64,000 nt of DNA from Aquisediminimonas sp031376385 (GTDB lineage Bacteria > Pseudomonadota > Alphaproteobacteria > Sphingomonadales > Sphingomonadaceae). The stretch lies in the NCBI GenBank assembly GCA_031376385.1, contig JANMDQ010000003.1, forward strand, positions 82,279 to 146,278, in the 5' to 3' direction. Of this stretch, positions 32,758 through 42,017 are shown one piece after another. How positions within the stretch are numbered: the first letter of the stretch is position 1; the number at the start of each line of letters is the position of its first letter. The translations under genes were made by a program, and so were the position numbers. The notes under the pieces were generated by a model. That model ran no database searches. It was not told the origin of the DNA and was given only the letters and a program-made list of their open reading frames with translations.

Positions 32758-32802
32758 CGGGGTTACGGTGGGGTTGCCACTGCGACTCCCACTGTAACTC
32801 CG
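32758..32802. repeat. Inverted repeat after the GT39-like gene
   Basis: CGGGGTTACGGTGGGGT (32758-32774) and ACTCCCACTGTAACTCCG (32785-32802) can form a stem with a few G-T pairs. No T run follows, so it is at best a weak or factor-dependent terminator. Confidence 0.5.
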
Positions 32803-32861
32803 ACACGCGCCATTTTATAGCGTGATGATCCAAAGATAACCCATGGCGTGAGGGAATTACC

Positions 32862-32987
32862 TTGAAACAAATCTTTAGAATAATTTTAAAGATGAAACGA
32901 TCAGTGATGACATTTTTCGCAATGTTGGCGCTTGGCTTGTTCAGTATGGGGATATTGGGCCGTAGGGTCAGCGCGTCAAAGCCCTAG
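32862..32987 (+). CDS. Possible 41-residue single-span membrane peptide
   Basis: TTG 32862 (or ATG 32892) opens a short frame with one membrane segment, VMTFFAMLALGLFSMGILG, a basic N-terminus and RRVSASKP at the end. It overlaps the 3' end of the convergent phosphodiester glycosidase gene by 20 bp. The A/T-rich, hydrophobic make-up is unlike chance in this genome, but there is no family support and no clear ribosome site. Confidence 0.3.
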   Translation: MKQIFRIILKMKRSVMTFFAMLALGLFSMGILGRRVSASKP

Positions 32988-33840
32988 CAAACACAATAAT
33001 ATGATTGGCCACTGGCCGCTCGCGCCCCGGCACGTTGGTGTGTATGGGGCTGCTCAGGAGTTTTGGTGCGCCGCTTTTATCGGCTACGGCCATGGTTGCT
33101 GATCCGCCGCCGTCCATGTTGATGGCCTCAGCTGCGCCCAGTTCGCGGAATAGGGCGACCATTTCGGGCAGGCTGGCCCCCATGCTATACCCGTCTTGGC
33201 GGCCATCGACGACGATCAGCCATGCCGTCTTTCGGTTCGCCGACAGGCCCATGGCAGTGCGCGGTTCTTTGACGGCGTCACTGAAAAATTCACCTGGCGG
33301 CAAAGGTGTGTCAGCTCCTTTGGTGAGGAGGCGTGGCCCGGCGGAGACGGCATCGCTGGTTCGGCCAGCGCAGCGTTGCCCGTCATTGATGCGGATTTTC
33401 GCGCCGCGGATGCACAGGATCGCAGTGACGCGGTAATCCTGATCATACTCAACCGGCGATACCGGAAGCCCGCCGCCGCGTGCCATGCCGACTACGTTTA
33501 CAGGCTGGCCTTCTTTGGGGTAATAGTCCTCCCCGTTAAAACTGCCGCCGTTGACGGGGTTAAAGTAACCCGCGTTGATCGCCACTTGCGCGCCGGATAT
33601 GGTCAGAAAGCTGCTGGTCGTATGGGCGATCTGTTCCATCCCCATTGACCGATCAGGCGGCGTCATCGCCATTTTAAGGCCCGGTCGCGTCAGATCGAGC
33701 GTGATGATGTGCGCGACCATCGGCCTGTCGCCGCCTCTCACCTTCCGGTGATAGGTCACCCCGTCAAACAGAGGCTTGGCGTCGTCGGCATAAGCCGCCG
33801 TAGAACAGACCAAGAGGGTGATAAGAGTGATGAGCCTCAT
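32968..33840 (-). CDS. Phosphodiester glycosidase family (NAGPA domain) exported protein
   Basis: A 290-residue protein with a signal peptide (MRLITLITLLVCSTAAYA) and a NAGPA/DUF2233 domain: INAGYFNPVNGG near residue 85, TAMGLSANRKTAWLIVVDGR, and INMDGGGSATM close to the end. The family removes N-acetylglucosamine from phosphodiesters in the eukaryotic enzyme; bacterial members probably act on exopolysaccharide or cell-wall phosphodiesters. ATG 33840 leaves the signal peptide at the N-terminus. Confidence 0.87.
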   Translation of the reverse strand: MRLITLITLLVCSTAAYADDAKPLFDGVTYHRKVRGGDRPMVAHIITLDLTRPGLKMAMTPPDRSMGMEQIAHTTSSFLTISGAQVAINAGYFNPVNGGSFNGEDYYPKEGQPVNVVGMARGGGLPVSPVEYDQDYRVTAILCIRGAKIRINDGQRCAGRTSDAVSAGPRLLTKGADTPLPPGEFFSDAVKEPRTAMGLSANRKTAWLIVVDGRQDGYSMGASLPEMVALFRELGAAEAINMDGGGSATMAVADKSGAPKLLSSPIHTNVPGRERPVANHIIVFARALTR

Positions 33841-33897
33841 TTGCTTGCCCTGGAGCGGATTGCTCGAAATATGAATCACGCCCGTCCTCCTAAACTC

Positions 33898-34020
33898 GTC
33901 ACCCTGAACTTGATTCAGGGCCCATGCCTCAATTTTCATGCAAGACTGGATGGTTCACGTTTGGCAACGACATTGAGGCATGGATGCTGAAACGGCGACC
34001 CGCTGGGCGCCAGCATGACA
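33898..34020. repeat. Inverted repeat, family B
   Basis: GTCACCCTGAACTTGATTCA then GGGCCCATGCCTCAAT on the left; ATTGAGGCATGGATGCTGAA then the altered arm ending GCCAGCATGAC on the right. Related to 7991-8100. It fills the gap between the glycosidase and the GNAT gene. Confidence 0.82.
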
Positions 34021-34046
34021 GTGGTGCAGATTTTACGCAATCCGCT

Positions 34047-34598
34047 TTAAATTGCCTTCACCATTGTCGCCAGTGGAACGGGGACGGCACCATTTTCATC
34101 AAACCATTCGGATTCCACGACATAGCCTGCGCGAAGGTAGAGCGGCATGCCTGCCATCGTTGCCGCCATTTCGAGGGCTTTGAACCCCGCGGCCCGCGCT
34201 GCGGCTTCGCCTGCTTCCAAGATCATGGTGCCGACGCCGCGCCGCGTAAAATCAGGGTTGGTATACATGGCGCGGATGCGACCGCGTTCGGTTGCTGGAT
34301 CGAGCAGCCTTGCACTGCGCCCTGCACTGTGATTGCCGCCGTAAAGCGTTGCCCGGTGTGACCATCCGCCACAGCCGGCCAATATGTCGCCACACCAGAC
34401 CGTGAAATAGGTGCCATCTTCAATCAATTGCGTGTCCAGACCCATGCCAGCAGACGAGGACTCGACTTGCGCTGCCGACAGAAAACCCTTTTGCAACTCC
34501 CGGATTGCCCGATCCATCAAAGCGCGAATGGCGTCGATATCCGCTGCATTTGCGATTCGGATGTGGAGGGGAAGGGGCGGCTGGTCGGAAGTGCTCAT
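34047..34598 (-). CDS. GNAT family N-acetyltransferase
   Basis: A 183-residue GNAT. The acetyl-CoA-binding loop TNPDFTRRGVGTMILEAGEA (R/Q-x-x-G-x-G/A) and the C-terminal strand LYLRAGYVVESEWF are clear. Substrate unknown. ATG 34598 is chosen (MSTSDQPPLPLHIRIANAAD); the frame is open to 34634. Confidence 0.84.
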   Translation of the reverse strand: MSTSDQPPLPLHIRIANAADIDAIRALMDRAIRELQKGFLSAAQVESSSAGMGLDTQLIEDGTYFTVWCGDILAGCGGWSHRATLYGGNHSAGRSARLLDPATERGRIRAMYTNPDFTRRGVGTMILEAGEAAARAAGFKALEMAATMAGMPLYLRAGYVVESEWFDENGAVPVPLATMVKAI

Positions 34599-34794
34599 GC
34601 TGTTTCGGCTAATATATGCCGCCTGTTCACACAAGGTTTATCCCCGGTTTATCTGCCATTCAGTTTCGCGGCGAAAAAATGAAAAAGACGAAAAAAAGCG
34701 TCTTTCTGAACGAGTTGGTTGGCTGATATTCAGGAACGGAGCGGCATAACCGGGTCATCGAGTTTCCCCAACCGTTCGATGAAAGGAACGAAAA

Positions 34795-35178
34795 ATGCGT
34801 AAGTCAATTTCAGCCCTAGCCGTCTCCGCGATGATCCTCCCTATGATTGCCGCAACACCAGTAGCAGCGCGTGATCGCTATTACGAAGGTGATCGGTATC
34901 AGGACAGCCGCTATGACGACGGTCGATATAACAACCGCTATGATGAGCGTTACGACGCTGGCTATAATCGTGGACCCCGGGAATGGCGCGGTTCGGACGG
35001 GCGGACCTATTGCCGCAAGTCTGATGGTACTGTCGGTCTGATCGTTGGTGCCGGTGCCGGTGCTCTTCTCGGACGTGCCGTTGATACACGCGGTGAGCGT
35101 GCCACAGGAACCATCCTTGGTGCAGCTGCCGGTGCCCTCATCGGTAAATCCCTCGCGAGCAAGCGTCGCTGCCGTTAA
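34795..35178 (+). CDS. Exported glycine-zipper protein
   Basis: A 127-residue protein with signal peptide (MRKSISALAVSAMILPMIAA, cleavage near VAA), a Tyr/Arg/Asp-rich low-complexity middle (DRYYEGDRYQDSRYDDGRY) and a C-terminal glycine-zipper pair of short helices (VGLIVGAGAGALLGRAV, TGTILGAAAGALIGKSL) as in the 17-kDa surface antigen/Rick_17kDa family. Likely an envelope protein. AAAGGAACG lies just upstream of the ATG. Confidence 0.82.
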   Translation: MRKSISALAVSAMILPMIAATPVAARDRYYEGDRYQDSRYDDGRYNNRYDERYDAGYNRGPREWRGSDGRTYCRKSDGTVGLIVGAGAGALLGRAVDTRGERATGTILGAAAGALIGKSLASKRRCR

Positions 35179-35225
35179 CGCCAGCCGCTCTTAACAGATC
35201 CAGTCGCTCTTAACAGACGAAGTCT

Positions 35226-35276
35226 ATTCCCCCGGATCAACGCCTTATTCAGAGGCGGTGGTCCGGGGGATTCTTT
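35226..35276. terminator. Bidirectional terminator hairpin between convergent genes
   Basis: ATTCCCCCGGATCAACGCC and GGCGGTGGTCCGGGGGAT form a long stem with a 9-nt loop, followed by TCTTTT on the plus strand and preceded by an A/T-rich stretch. It sits between the glycine-zipper gene and the thiolase gene. Confidence 0.78.
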
Positions 35277-35280
35277 TGGG

Positions 35281-36528
35281 TCAGATGCGCTCGATGATGA
35301 TCGCAGGGGCCATGCCGCCCGCCGCGCACATCGTCACTAGGCCGCGCTTCAGGTCGCGGCGTTCGAGTTCATCGAGCACTGTGCCGATCAGCATAGATCC
35401 CGTTGCGCCGATGGGATGGCCAAGTGCGCAGGCCCCGCCGTTTACATTCACTTTATCGCGGTTCAGTTTCAGATCGCGAATGAATTTTTCGGCAACGACT
35501 GCAAAGGCTTCGTTGATTTCCCACAGGTCGATGTCGTCCGCTGTGAGCCCAGCTTTGGCCAGCACCTTTTGCGCGGCTGGCACAGGGGCGTTCAGCATCA
35601 GGGTAGGGCAATCGCCGACATTGGCATAAGCGACAATCCGCGCACGCGGCTTCAGGCCATTCTTCTCGGCATAGGCCTTGGATGACATGAGAAGCGCCGC
35701 TGCGCCGTCGACGACGCCTGATGAGTTGCCCGCATGATGCACGCCCGTCCAGTTGAGATCAGGATATTTCATCTGGATAAGCTTGCGGAATGTAATACCA
35801 CCCAGTTCAAAATCGGCGATCCCGTCAAAGCTGGCTTTCAGCGCGCCAAGCCCTTCAAGAGTGGTGTCGGGCCGCGGAAATTCTTCATGGTCAAGTGCGA
35901 CGGTGCCATCATCATTGTAAACGGTGACCAGCGATTTGGCGAAACGGCCTTCCGCAATCGCTACTTTGGCCTTTTGCTGGCTATCATAACCAAGCGCATC
36001 AACATCGGCCCGGGTAATGCCTTCTTTCGCGGCAATCGCATCTCCGCAGACGCCTTGGTGAGACTGCGGATGCTTCATCATCAGGCGCATATTGCCGCTG
36101 CCCATGCCCATCGGCTTGATGCCAGCGGCGGATTCTTCGGCAGCGATCACTTGCGTGTAGCTCATCATTTCAGTGCCGCCCGCAACCATCAGGTCTTCCA
36201 TGCCCGACATGATGGCCGCAGTCGCCAAGTTGACCGAGGTGATGCCGCCGCCACAGAAGCGGTCCAGCGTCATGCCGCTGGCCTTGATGTCATAGCCAGC
36301 GTCCAGCGCGGCCATCCGGCCCAAATCGCCGCCTTGTTTGCCCTTTTGGGTGCTGGTGGACCAGATGATGTCATCCACCTCTGCGGTGTTGACGTCGTTG
36401 CGATCTTTCAGCGCCTTTAGCACTGTTGCAGCGAGATGCTGCGGATGAAGGTGAGAGAGCGCGCCCTTGCCGGGCTTGCCAATCCCGCGCGGGGTGCGGA
36501 CAGCGTCAATGATATAAGCTTCGGCCAT
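35281..36528 (-). CDS. Acetyl-CoA C-acyltransferase (thiolase)
   Basis: A 415-residue thiolase of fatty-acid or acyl-CoA degradation. The acyl-accepting Cys92 is in LDRFCGGGIT, the catalytic histidine in GGACALGHPIGATG, INEAFA is present, and the second Cys is in MCAAGGMAPA. Chain-length preference cannot be read from the sequence. ATG 36528 has AAAGGA 10 nt upstream; the frame is open to 36612. Confidence 0.93.
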   Translation of the reverse strand: MAEAYIIDAVRTPRGIGKPGKGALSHLHPQHLAATVLKALKDRNDVNTAEVDDIIWSTSTQKGKQGGDLGRMAALDAGYDIKASGMTLDRFCGGGITSVNLATAAIMSGMEDLMVAGGTEMMSYTQVIAAEESAAGIKPMGMGSGNMRLMMKHPQSHQGVCGDAIAAKEGITRADVDALGYDSQQKAKVAIAEGRFAKSLVTVYNDDGTVALDHEEFPRPDTTLEGLGALKASFDGIADFELGGITFRKLIQMKYPDLNWTGVHHAGNSSGVVDGAAALLMSSKAYAEKNGLKPRARIVAYANVGDCPTLMLNAPVPAAQKVLAKAGLTADDIDLWEINEAFAVVAEKFIRDLKLNRDKVNVNGGACALGHPIGATGSMLIGTVLDELERRDLKRGLVTMCAAGGMAPAIIIERI

Positions 36529-36712
36529 GGGGTGTTCCTTTGAAAAGTTAGGTTTGATTACCCGGGACTTTACGTAAACGGAAAGCGGATGCAAGCGCGA
36601 AGTGGGGCACATTTGCGTGAACGCAGCCGCTGAGTTGCTTTAGGTTGAACCTGCAAGCCCCCTCGGCTAAGGGCTGCGCTTCATATTTCATATAGTTACG
36701 GATCTAGCTCCC

Positions 36713-37276
36713 ATGTTTAAGTTTCTTCTTGTCGTCCATGCGCTGATTTCGGCCTCGTTGGTTGGGATCATTTTGATGCAGCGATCAGAAGGCGGTGGTC
36801 TTGCGGGCGGCGGCAGCCCAACGGGGATGCTGTCGGCACGCGGGGCAGGGGATTTCCTGACGCGGACGACAGCAATTTTGGCGACGCTGTTTGTAACGCT
36901 GTCGATTGCGATTGCCGCGTTGGCATCCTTCAATCGCGGTCCGCGCGAACTGGACGAAAGCTTGAAGCGTGCGCCAGTGACCGCGCCTGCCGTTCCAACA
37001 GTCCCAATGGCAGGTGGCGCTCAGCCTGCTACCCAACCAATTGCTGCGCCTGCTGTGCCGCCGACATTGCCGATCCTGCCAAATAACGCCACGCCCAAAG
37101 CAGATGAAAAGCAGGCCGCGCCGAAAGTAGAGCGGAAAGAAGCCACTCCGGCCAAGCGTGATGCAGCTGTTGCGCCGAAGCCGCCAGTGAAGATTGATTT
37201 GCCGCCGATCGCAACGCCTGCCGCGCCAAAGGTTGATGCCACTCCGGCTGTCCCTGCACCCACGCCGCCGCAATAA
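36713..37276 (+). CDS. secG: Preprotein translocase subunit SecG with long tail
   Basis: A 187-residue SecG, the small accessory subunit of the SecYEG channel. Two membrane segments (FLLVVHALISASLVGIILMQ and TTAILATLFVTLSIAIAALA) flank the conserved RSEGGGLAGGG loop. The C-terminal 105 or so residues are an Ala/Pro/Lys-rich tail, common but variable in Sphingomonadales, and make the protein much longer than E. coli SecG (110). It is followed by pyrG after 65 bp. Confidence 0.92.
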   Translation: MFKFLLVVHALISASLVGIILMQRSEGGGLAGGGSPTGMLSARGAGDFLTRTTAILATLFVTLSIAIAALASFNRGPRELDESLKRAPVTAPAVPTVPMAGGAQPATQPIAAPAVPPTLPILPNNATPKADEKQAAPKVERKEATPAKRDAAVAPKPPVKIDLPPIATPAAPKVDATPAVPAPTPPQ

Positions 37277-37341
37277 AGTTACGAATAGGCGGATTTGGCC
37301 ACTTGCCGAATCCCTGCTTAGAGGCTTAAGCCTTTTCTCCC

Positions 37342-38976
37342 ATGGCGCGGTTCATTTTCATCACCGGCGGCGTGGTCTCCTCGCTTGGTAAAGGTCTTAT
37401 GGCTGCTTCTTTGGCGGCTCTCCTTCAGGCGCGGGGTTACACTGTCCGCATTCGTAAGTTCGATCCTTATCTCAATGTGGATCCAGGGACGATGTCGCCC
37501 TATCAGCACGGCGAAGTCTATGTGACGGATGACGGGGCAGAGACGGACCTTGATCTGGGCCATTACGAGCGGTTCACGGGTGTTTCGGCGCGGCAGTCTG
37601 ATAACGTAACCTCTGGCCGCATTTATCAGGGGATTATCGCCAAGGAACGGCGCGGGGATTATCTGGGCGCGACTGTTCAAGTGATCCCGCATGTCACCAA
37701 CGCGATCAAAGAATTCGCGCAGGCTGATACGGATGACCTAGATTTCGTGCTGTGCGAAATTGGCGGCACTGTTGGTGATATCGAATCGCTGCCGTTTATT
37801 GAGGCGATCCGCCAAATGCGGAATGATCTGGGGCGTGATCAAACGGTATTCATTCACGTAACGCTGGTGCCTTACATCGCAGCAGCAGGCGAATTGAAAA
37901 CCAAGCCCACTCAGCATAGCGTGAAAGAATTGACAGCTCTCGGCGTGCAGCCAGACCTGCTGGTGTGCCGCAGCGAACAGCCCTTGCCCGACGCGGAGCG
38001 CAGCAAAATCGCGCAATTCTGCAACGTGCGCAAAGAGGCTGTGATCCCCGCGCTGGACGCGAAAAGCATTTATGACGTGCCGCTGACTTATCATGCCGAG
38101 GGCCTAGATGATGAATTGCTGCGCGCATTCGGGATAGAACCAAGCGCGACCCCTGATCTGTCGCGCTGGACCGAGATCAGCCACCGGCTGCATAATCCCG
38201 AAGGTGAAGTGAATATTGCCGTCGTCGGCAAATATGTAGGCTTGCAAGACGCGTATAAATCTCTGAACGAAGCCCTTGTTCATGGCGGAATTGCCAACAA
38301 GGTTAAGGTCAATACGCACTGGATCGACGCAGAATTGTTTGAGGCTGCGGACAATGATATTGCTGCGTTGCTGGAGCCGATGGATGCCATTCTGGTGCCT
38401 GGGGCCTTTGGGGAGCGCGGCGCGGCAGGCAAAATTGCCAGCATCCGTTTCGCCCGCGAGCGACTAATTCCCTATTTCGGCATCTGCTTCGGCATGCAAA
38501 TGGCCTGCGTTGAGGCCGCGCGGAATTTGGCCGGGATTGCTGCGGCATCCTCGACTGAATTTGGCCAAACAAGCGAACCCGTTGTTGGTCTGATCACTGA
38601 ATGGATGACAGCAGAAGGCATTCAAAAGCGCGAAGAAGGCGGCGACCTTGGCGGCACGATGCGGCTTGGTGCTTATGAGGCTACGCTGGCTGGCAATAGT
38701 CATGTTGCGGCGATTTATGGCGGCACGACCATTTCTGAACGCCACCGCCATCGTTATGAAGTCAATGTCAATTACCGCGCGGCGCTTGAGGCCGGCGGGC
38801 TGGTGTTCAGTGGCATGTCACCCGATGGCGAATTGCCTGAGATTGTTGAACGACCAGACCATCCATGGTTCGTAGGCGTGCAGTTTCACCCTGAACTTAA
38901 ATCCAAACCCTTTGATCCCCATCCCTTGTTCGCGAGCTTCATTGAAGCCGCACTGAAGCAGAGCCGATTGGTATGA
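37342..38976 (+). CDS. pyrG: CTP synthase
   Basis: A 544-residue CTP synthase that aminates UTP. The synthetase half starts FIFITGGVVSSLGKGLMAAS; the glutamine amidotransferase half has the nucleophile cysteine in YFGICFGMQMA and the His-Glu pair in VQFHPELK. Length is standard. Its last codons overlap the start of the CPBP gene (ATGA). Confidence 0.98.
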   Translation: MARFIFITGGVVSSLGKGLMAASLAALLQARGYTVRIRKFDPYLNVDPGTMSPYQHGEVYVTDDGAETDLDLGHYERFTGVSARQSDNVTSGRIYQGIIAKERRGDYLGATVQVIPHVTNAIKEFAQADTDDLDFVLCEIGGTVGDIESLPFIEAIRQMRNDLGRDQTVFIHVTLVPYIAAAGELKTKPTQHSVKELTALGVQPDLLVCRSEQPLPDAERSKIAQFCNVRKEAVIPALDAKSIYDVPLTYHAEGLDDELLRAFGIEPSATPDLSRWTEISHRLHNPEGEVNIAVVGKYVGLQDAYKSLNEALVHGGIANKVKVNTHWIDAELFEAADNDIAALLEPMDAILVPGAFGERGAAGKIASIRFARERLIPYFGICFGMQMACVEAARNLAGIAAASSTEFGQTSEPVVGLITEWMTAEGIQKREEGGDLGGTMRLGAYEATLAGNSHVAAIYGGTTISERHRHRYEVNVNYRAALEAGGLVFSGMSPDGELPEIVERPDHPWFVGVQFHPELKSKPFDPHPLFASFIEAALKQSRLV

Positions 38977-39719
38977 TGATGACTAACACAAGTGAGGCAA
39001 AACCGTTCCCGCGCATTTGGCCTGCGCTCGGCTGGATCGTCTTTTATTTCATTCTGCAATTGGTCTGCACTGTCGTGGCAATCGCGGTGGCGACTGTTGC
39101 CAATCCGGATAGCATGACGGCTGCGATCAGTGATCCGTCAAAAGCAATGGCTGATCCTGCGGTCGCCATGTCAGTTGTTTGGGGTCTTGTCGGGGCGGGC
39201 GCCATCACGCTGGCGGCAATAGCATTTAATGTCCGCAAAGAAGGGCGCGCTGCAAAGATTGGCCTTTTTGCAAAATCGCGTTTGTCTGTGATTGAAACAT
39301 TGGGAACAGCGGTGGTCCTGTTGTTGGGTGCGTTCGTATTGAACTGGGCCTACACGACCTATGTTGTGCCGGGCGTAGAATTGCAGGCGGACGTTGTGGC
39401 GATGCTGAAGGCGCTAGACGCCACTCCATTAGGAACGGCGCTGAAATTCATTGCCGTTGCGTTACTGGCCCCGACCATTGAGGAGCTGCTATTCCGGGGC
39501 TATTTGCAGACTTCGCTCACCAATCGGATGAACCATCATATTGCGATCTGGCTCGCGGCTTTGGTTTTCGCACTTGTTCATATGCAACCACTCGCGACAC
39601 CTGCACTGATGATACTTGGGGCCGCCTTTGGTTATCTCTATCATAGAACAGGTTCACTGCTGACCTGCATCCTGTTGCATGTTGTCAATAACAGCGCCGC
39701 CTTGGCTTTTTCGGGTTAA
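38973..39719 (+). CDS. CPBP family intramembrane metalloprotease
   Basis: A 248-residue membrane protein with about seven helices and the Abi/CAAX-protease (CPBP) motifs: PTIEELLFRGYLQ (EExxxR), FALVHMQPLAT (FxxxH) and HVVNNSAAL. The family includes prenyl-protein proteases and bacteriocin-immunity-like proteins; role here unknown. Coupled to pyrG by overlapping codons. Confidence 0.86.
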   Translation: MMMTNTSEAKPFPRIWPALGWIVFYFILQLVCTVVAIAVATVANPDSMTAAISDPSKAMADPAVAMSVVWGLVGAGAITLAAIAFNVRKEGRAAKIGLFAKSRLSVIETLGTAVVLLLGAFVLNWAYTTYVVPGVELQADVVAMLKALDATPLGTALKFIAVALLAPTIEELLFRGYLQTSLTNRMNHHIAIWLAALVFALVHMQPLATPALMILGAAFGYLYHRTGSLLTCILLHVVNNSAALAFSG

Positions 39720-39738
39720 GGCTCTCGTCAGTCCCCAT

Positions 39739-39791
39739 CCGCTCAGGCTGAGCGGGTGCTCCTAGATTGCTTCGCTCTGCTCGCAATGACG
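39739..39791. repeat. Two small intergenic repeats
   Basis: CCGCTCAG-G-CTGAGCGG (39739-39755) is a perfect 17-bp palindrome like that at 16733. It is followed by AGATTGCTTCGCTCTGCTCG then CAATGACG (39764-39791), an element type seen often between genes in alphaproteobacteria. They sit between the CPBP gene and the Crp-like gene. Confidence 0.6.
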
Positions 39792-39881
39792 ATGCACTGT
39801 GTGACGCCCATCACAACCCCCTCGCAATTCGTTGCGTATCGCGTCATCATCGGCAGCTGGAAACTGCCAAAAGGATGAACG

Positions 39882-40568
39882 ATGGACGCACAAAGCTTGT
39901 CAGCACTCTTACCTGCCGGATCGCTCTTTGCGGCGTGTCGGTCTGATGAACTGACCGATTTACTCTCCCTTGCCAGTCAGCAAGTGATGAAAAAGGGGCA
40001 GACTTTGTTGTTGCAGGGTGACCCCGGCGATGCTCTCATCATCCTCCTGACCGGCCAAGCGCGCGTGACAATGGTGGCAAGCAACGGGCGGGAAATCACC
40101 CTTGATTATGCTGATCCCGGCAGTGTCTTGGGCGAAATTGCTGTGCTCGACGGTGGGGAGCGGACGGCGTCGGTCATTGCGATTTCAGAGGGCAGCTATT
40201 TGCGTCTCACACGTGCGGCGTTTGAGGCCTTTGTTGAGCGTCAGCCGGGAATGGCCTGGCGTCTGCTTCGCGGTCTTGCCTCGCGCTTGCGCCAAACCAA
40301 TGCGATGATTGAGAGCGACCGGGCCTTTGCGTCTGGCCCACGATTGGCGCGCTATATCCAACGGCTGACGCTTCACGAAAGCAGCGACGGTCGGCTGCGG
40401 CTTGACCTCAATCAAACCGAGCTGGGTGCCTTCGCGGGGATGAGCCGCGAACATATCAATCGGCAGCTCTCGGCGTGGGTAGATTGCGGGATCATCGCTC
40501 TCGAACATGGGCGGATACGAATTTTGGATAGCAGTTTCCTGTCAGACATTGCGGCGTCTTGCGAATAA
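39882..40568 (+). CDS. Crp/Fnr family transcription regulator
   Basis: A 228-residue one-component regulator. The N-terminal cyclic-nucleotide-binding beta-roll has a phosphate-binding-like cassette, GEIAVLDGGERTASVIA (about residues 85-103), which would allow cyclic nucleotide binding; the C-terminal winged HTH is LNQTELGAFAGMSREHINRQ. It has no N-terminal iron-sulfur cysteine cluster, so it is not a classic FNR. AAAGGATG lies before the ATG. A terminator at 40663 ends its transcript before cfa. Confidence 0.86.
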   Translation: MDAQSLSALLPAGSLFAACRSDELTDLLSLASQQVMKKGQTLLLQGDPGDALIILLTGQARVTMVASNGREITLDYADPGSVLGEIAVLDGGERTASVIAISEGSYLRLTRAAFEAFVERQPGMAWRLLRGLASRLRQTNAMIESDRAFASGPRLARYIQRLTLHESSDGRLRLDLNQTELGAFAGMSREHINRQLSAWVDCGIIALEHGRIRILDSSFLSDIAASCE

Positions 40569-40662
40569 CCGCCACTTGCGCGGGCTAAGCTCATTCTAGC
40601 GCGACCCCAGAGTGAGCGAGGGGGATTTTCAAAAAGACGCAGCATTGGCACAGGAATGAAGG

Positions 40663-40698
40663 GCAGTCGGATCAGGAAACTGGTCCGGCTGCTTTTTT
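40663..40698 (+). terminator. Rho-independent terminator after Crp-like gene
   Basis: GCAGTCGGATCA (40663-40674), loop GGAAAC, TGGTCCGGCTGC (40681-40692) with G-T pairs, then six T (40693-40698). Confidence 0.88.
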
Positions 40699-40756
40699 GT
40701 TCGCTCCGCAGTTGCCCTCAACCCCGGGCTTTGCCACATGGGGCTGGGGAGACGAA

Positions 40757-42004
40757 ATGAATACACATGTGCCAGTGCGCGGTCGTCATATGACGGCGAA
40801 CCGACCGGGCGTAATTGCTCGCGGGGTCGCGTTCGGCTTTCACCTGTTGCTGAATCGGATTGATGCGGGCCTAAACAATGGCACCATTGAGTGTCTCCTC
40901 CCCGATGGAAGCTTTCGGGTGTTGGGCGGACGGGGGCAGGGGCCCGTTGCCCATTTGACGGTTCTACGCTGGAACGCGTTTATCCGCTTAGTTCGTGGAG
41001 GTTCGGAGGGCTGGTATCAGGCATGGCAGGCGGATGAATGGGACAGTTCAGATCCCGTCGCCCTGTTTGAGGTGCTGATGCGCAATCGCCAAACGCTGGG
41101 CAATGCGACGCGTGCCTCGGCTTTGACTCGCGTCTGGAACCGGTTGAATTTCTGGCGGCACCGCAATACGCGCGCGGGGTCGAAGCGTAATATCCTGGCC
41201 CATTATGATCTGGGCAATGATTTCTACCAGCTGTGGCTGGATGATACGATGACCTATTCCGGAGCGCTTTTTCAGGAACCTCTGAACGGCGAAGAAAAGC
41301 TGGAGTCTGCGCAGGAACGCAAGGTTCAAGAGTTGGGGAAGCGGCTGAAGCTAAAGCCAGCCTCTAACATCCTCGAAATAGGATGCGGCTGGGGCTATTT
41401 CTCCCGTCTCTGCGCTGAGAAGGGCCACGCCGTGACCGCTATCACCCTGTCACCAGCGCAAAAGCTCTATGCCGAGCAAGCTGCATGCTCTTTGACCGCT
41501 CCCCCGACCTATCAACTTTGCGATTACCGGGATGTGACCGGTGAATATGACGCCATTGCAAGCGTTGAGATGGTGGAGGCTGTTGGCCAGGCTTATTGGC
41601 CTACATATCTTGATACTATATCGCGCTGCTTGAAACCCGGTGGGCGCGCCGCGATCCAATATATTGCCATCGCTGATGACGTATTTGAGGCTTATGCCAA
41701 CAGTATGGATTTTATCCAGACGCATATTTTTCCCGGCGGGATGCTGCTATCCGAAAGCCGCTTTCGCGCGCTGGCCGAGGCGCGCGGGCTGGCTTGGGAA
41801 GAGCCAATTCATTTCCCCGCCCATTATGCCGAGACGCTGCGCCGGTGGCGGATGCGATTTGATGGCGCGGTCGAGGATGGCGAGTTGCCGATTGGATTTG
41901 ATGAGCGTTTCATCCGGCTGTGGCGCTATTATTTGATGTATTGTGAGGCCGGGTTCCGCAGTGAAGGCATTACAGTTGCGCATGTGACGCTGGTAAAACA
42001 ATAA
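40757..42004 (+). CDS. cfa: Cyclopropane-fatty-acyl-phospholipid synthase
   Basis: A 415-residue CFA synthase that adds a methylene group from SAM across membrane lipid double bonds. The SAM-binding motif I is ILEIGCGWGYFSRLC, followed by FSRLCAEKGH, VTAITLSPAQ and VEMVEAVGQAYW. The N-terminal lipid-binding part has AHYDLGNDFYQLWLDDTMTY. ATG 40757 starts with MNTHVPVRG, and the frame is open upstream through the preceding terminator stem. Confidence 0.92.
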   Translation: MNTHVPVRGRHMTANRPGVIARGVAFGFHLLLNRIDAGLNNGTIECLLPDGSFRVLGGRGQGPVAHLTVLRWNAFIRLVRGGSEGWYQAWQADEWDSSDPVALFEVLMRNRQTLGNATRASALTRVWNRLNFWRHRNTRAGSKRNILAHYDLGNDFYQLWLDDTMTYSGALFQEPLNGEEKLESAQERKVQELGKRLKLKPASNILEIGCGWGYFSRLCAEKGHAVTAITLSPAQKLYAEQAACSLTAPPTYQLCDYRDVTGEYDAIASVEMVEAVGQAYWPTYLDTISRCLKPGGRAAIQYIAIADDVFEAYANSMDFIQTHIFPGGMLLSESRFRALAEARGLAWEEPIHFPAHYAETLRRWRMRFDGAVEDGELPIGFDERFIRLWRYYLMYCEAGFRSEGITVAHVTLVKQ

Positions 42005-42017
42005 GAAGGAGGACGTG

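Noticed and set aside
34681..34705. Hairpin AAAGACG-N8-CGTCTTT as a terminator
   Set aside because: It lies between two divergent starts (GNAT and glycine-zipper genes), has a poor T run and weak stem, so a terminator makes little sense there.
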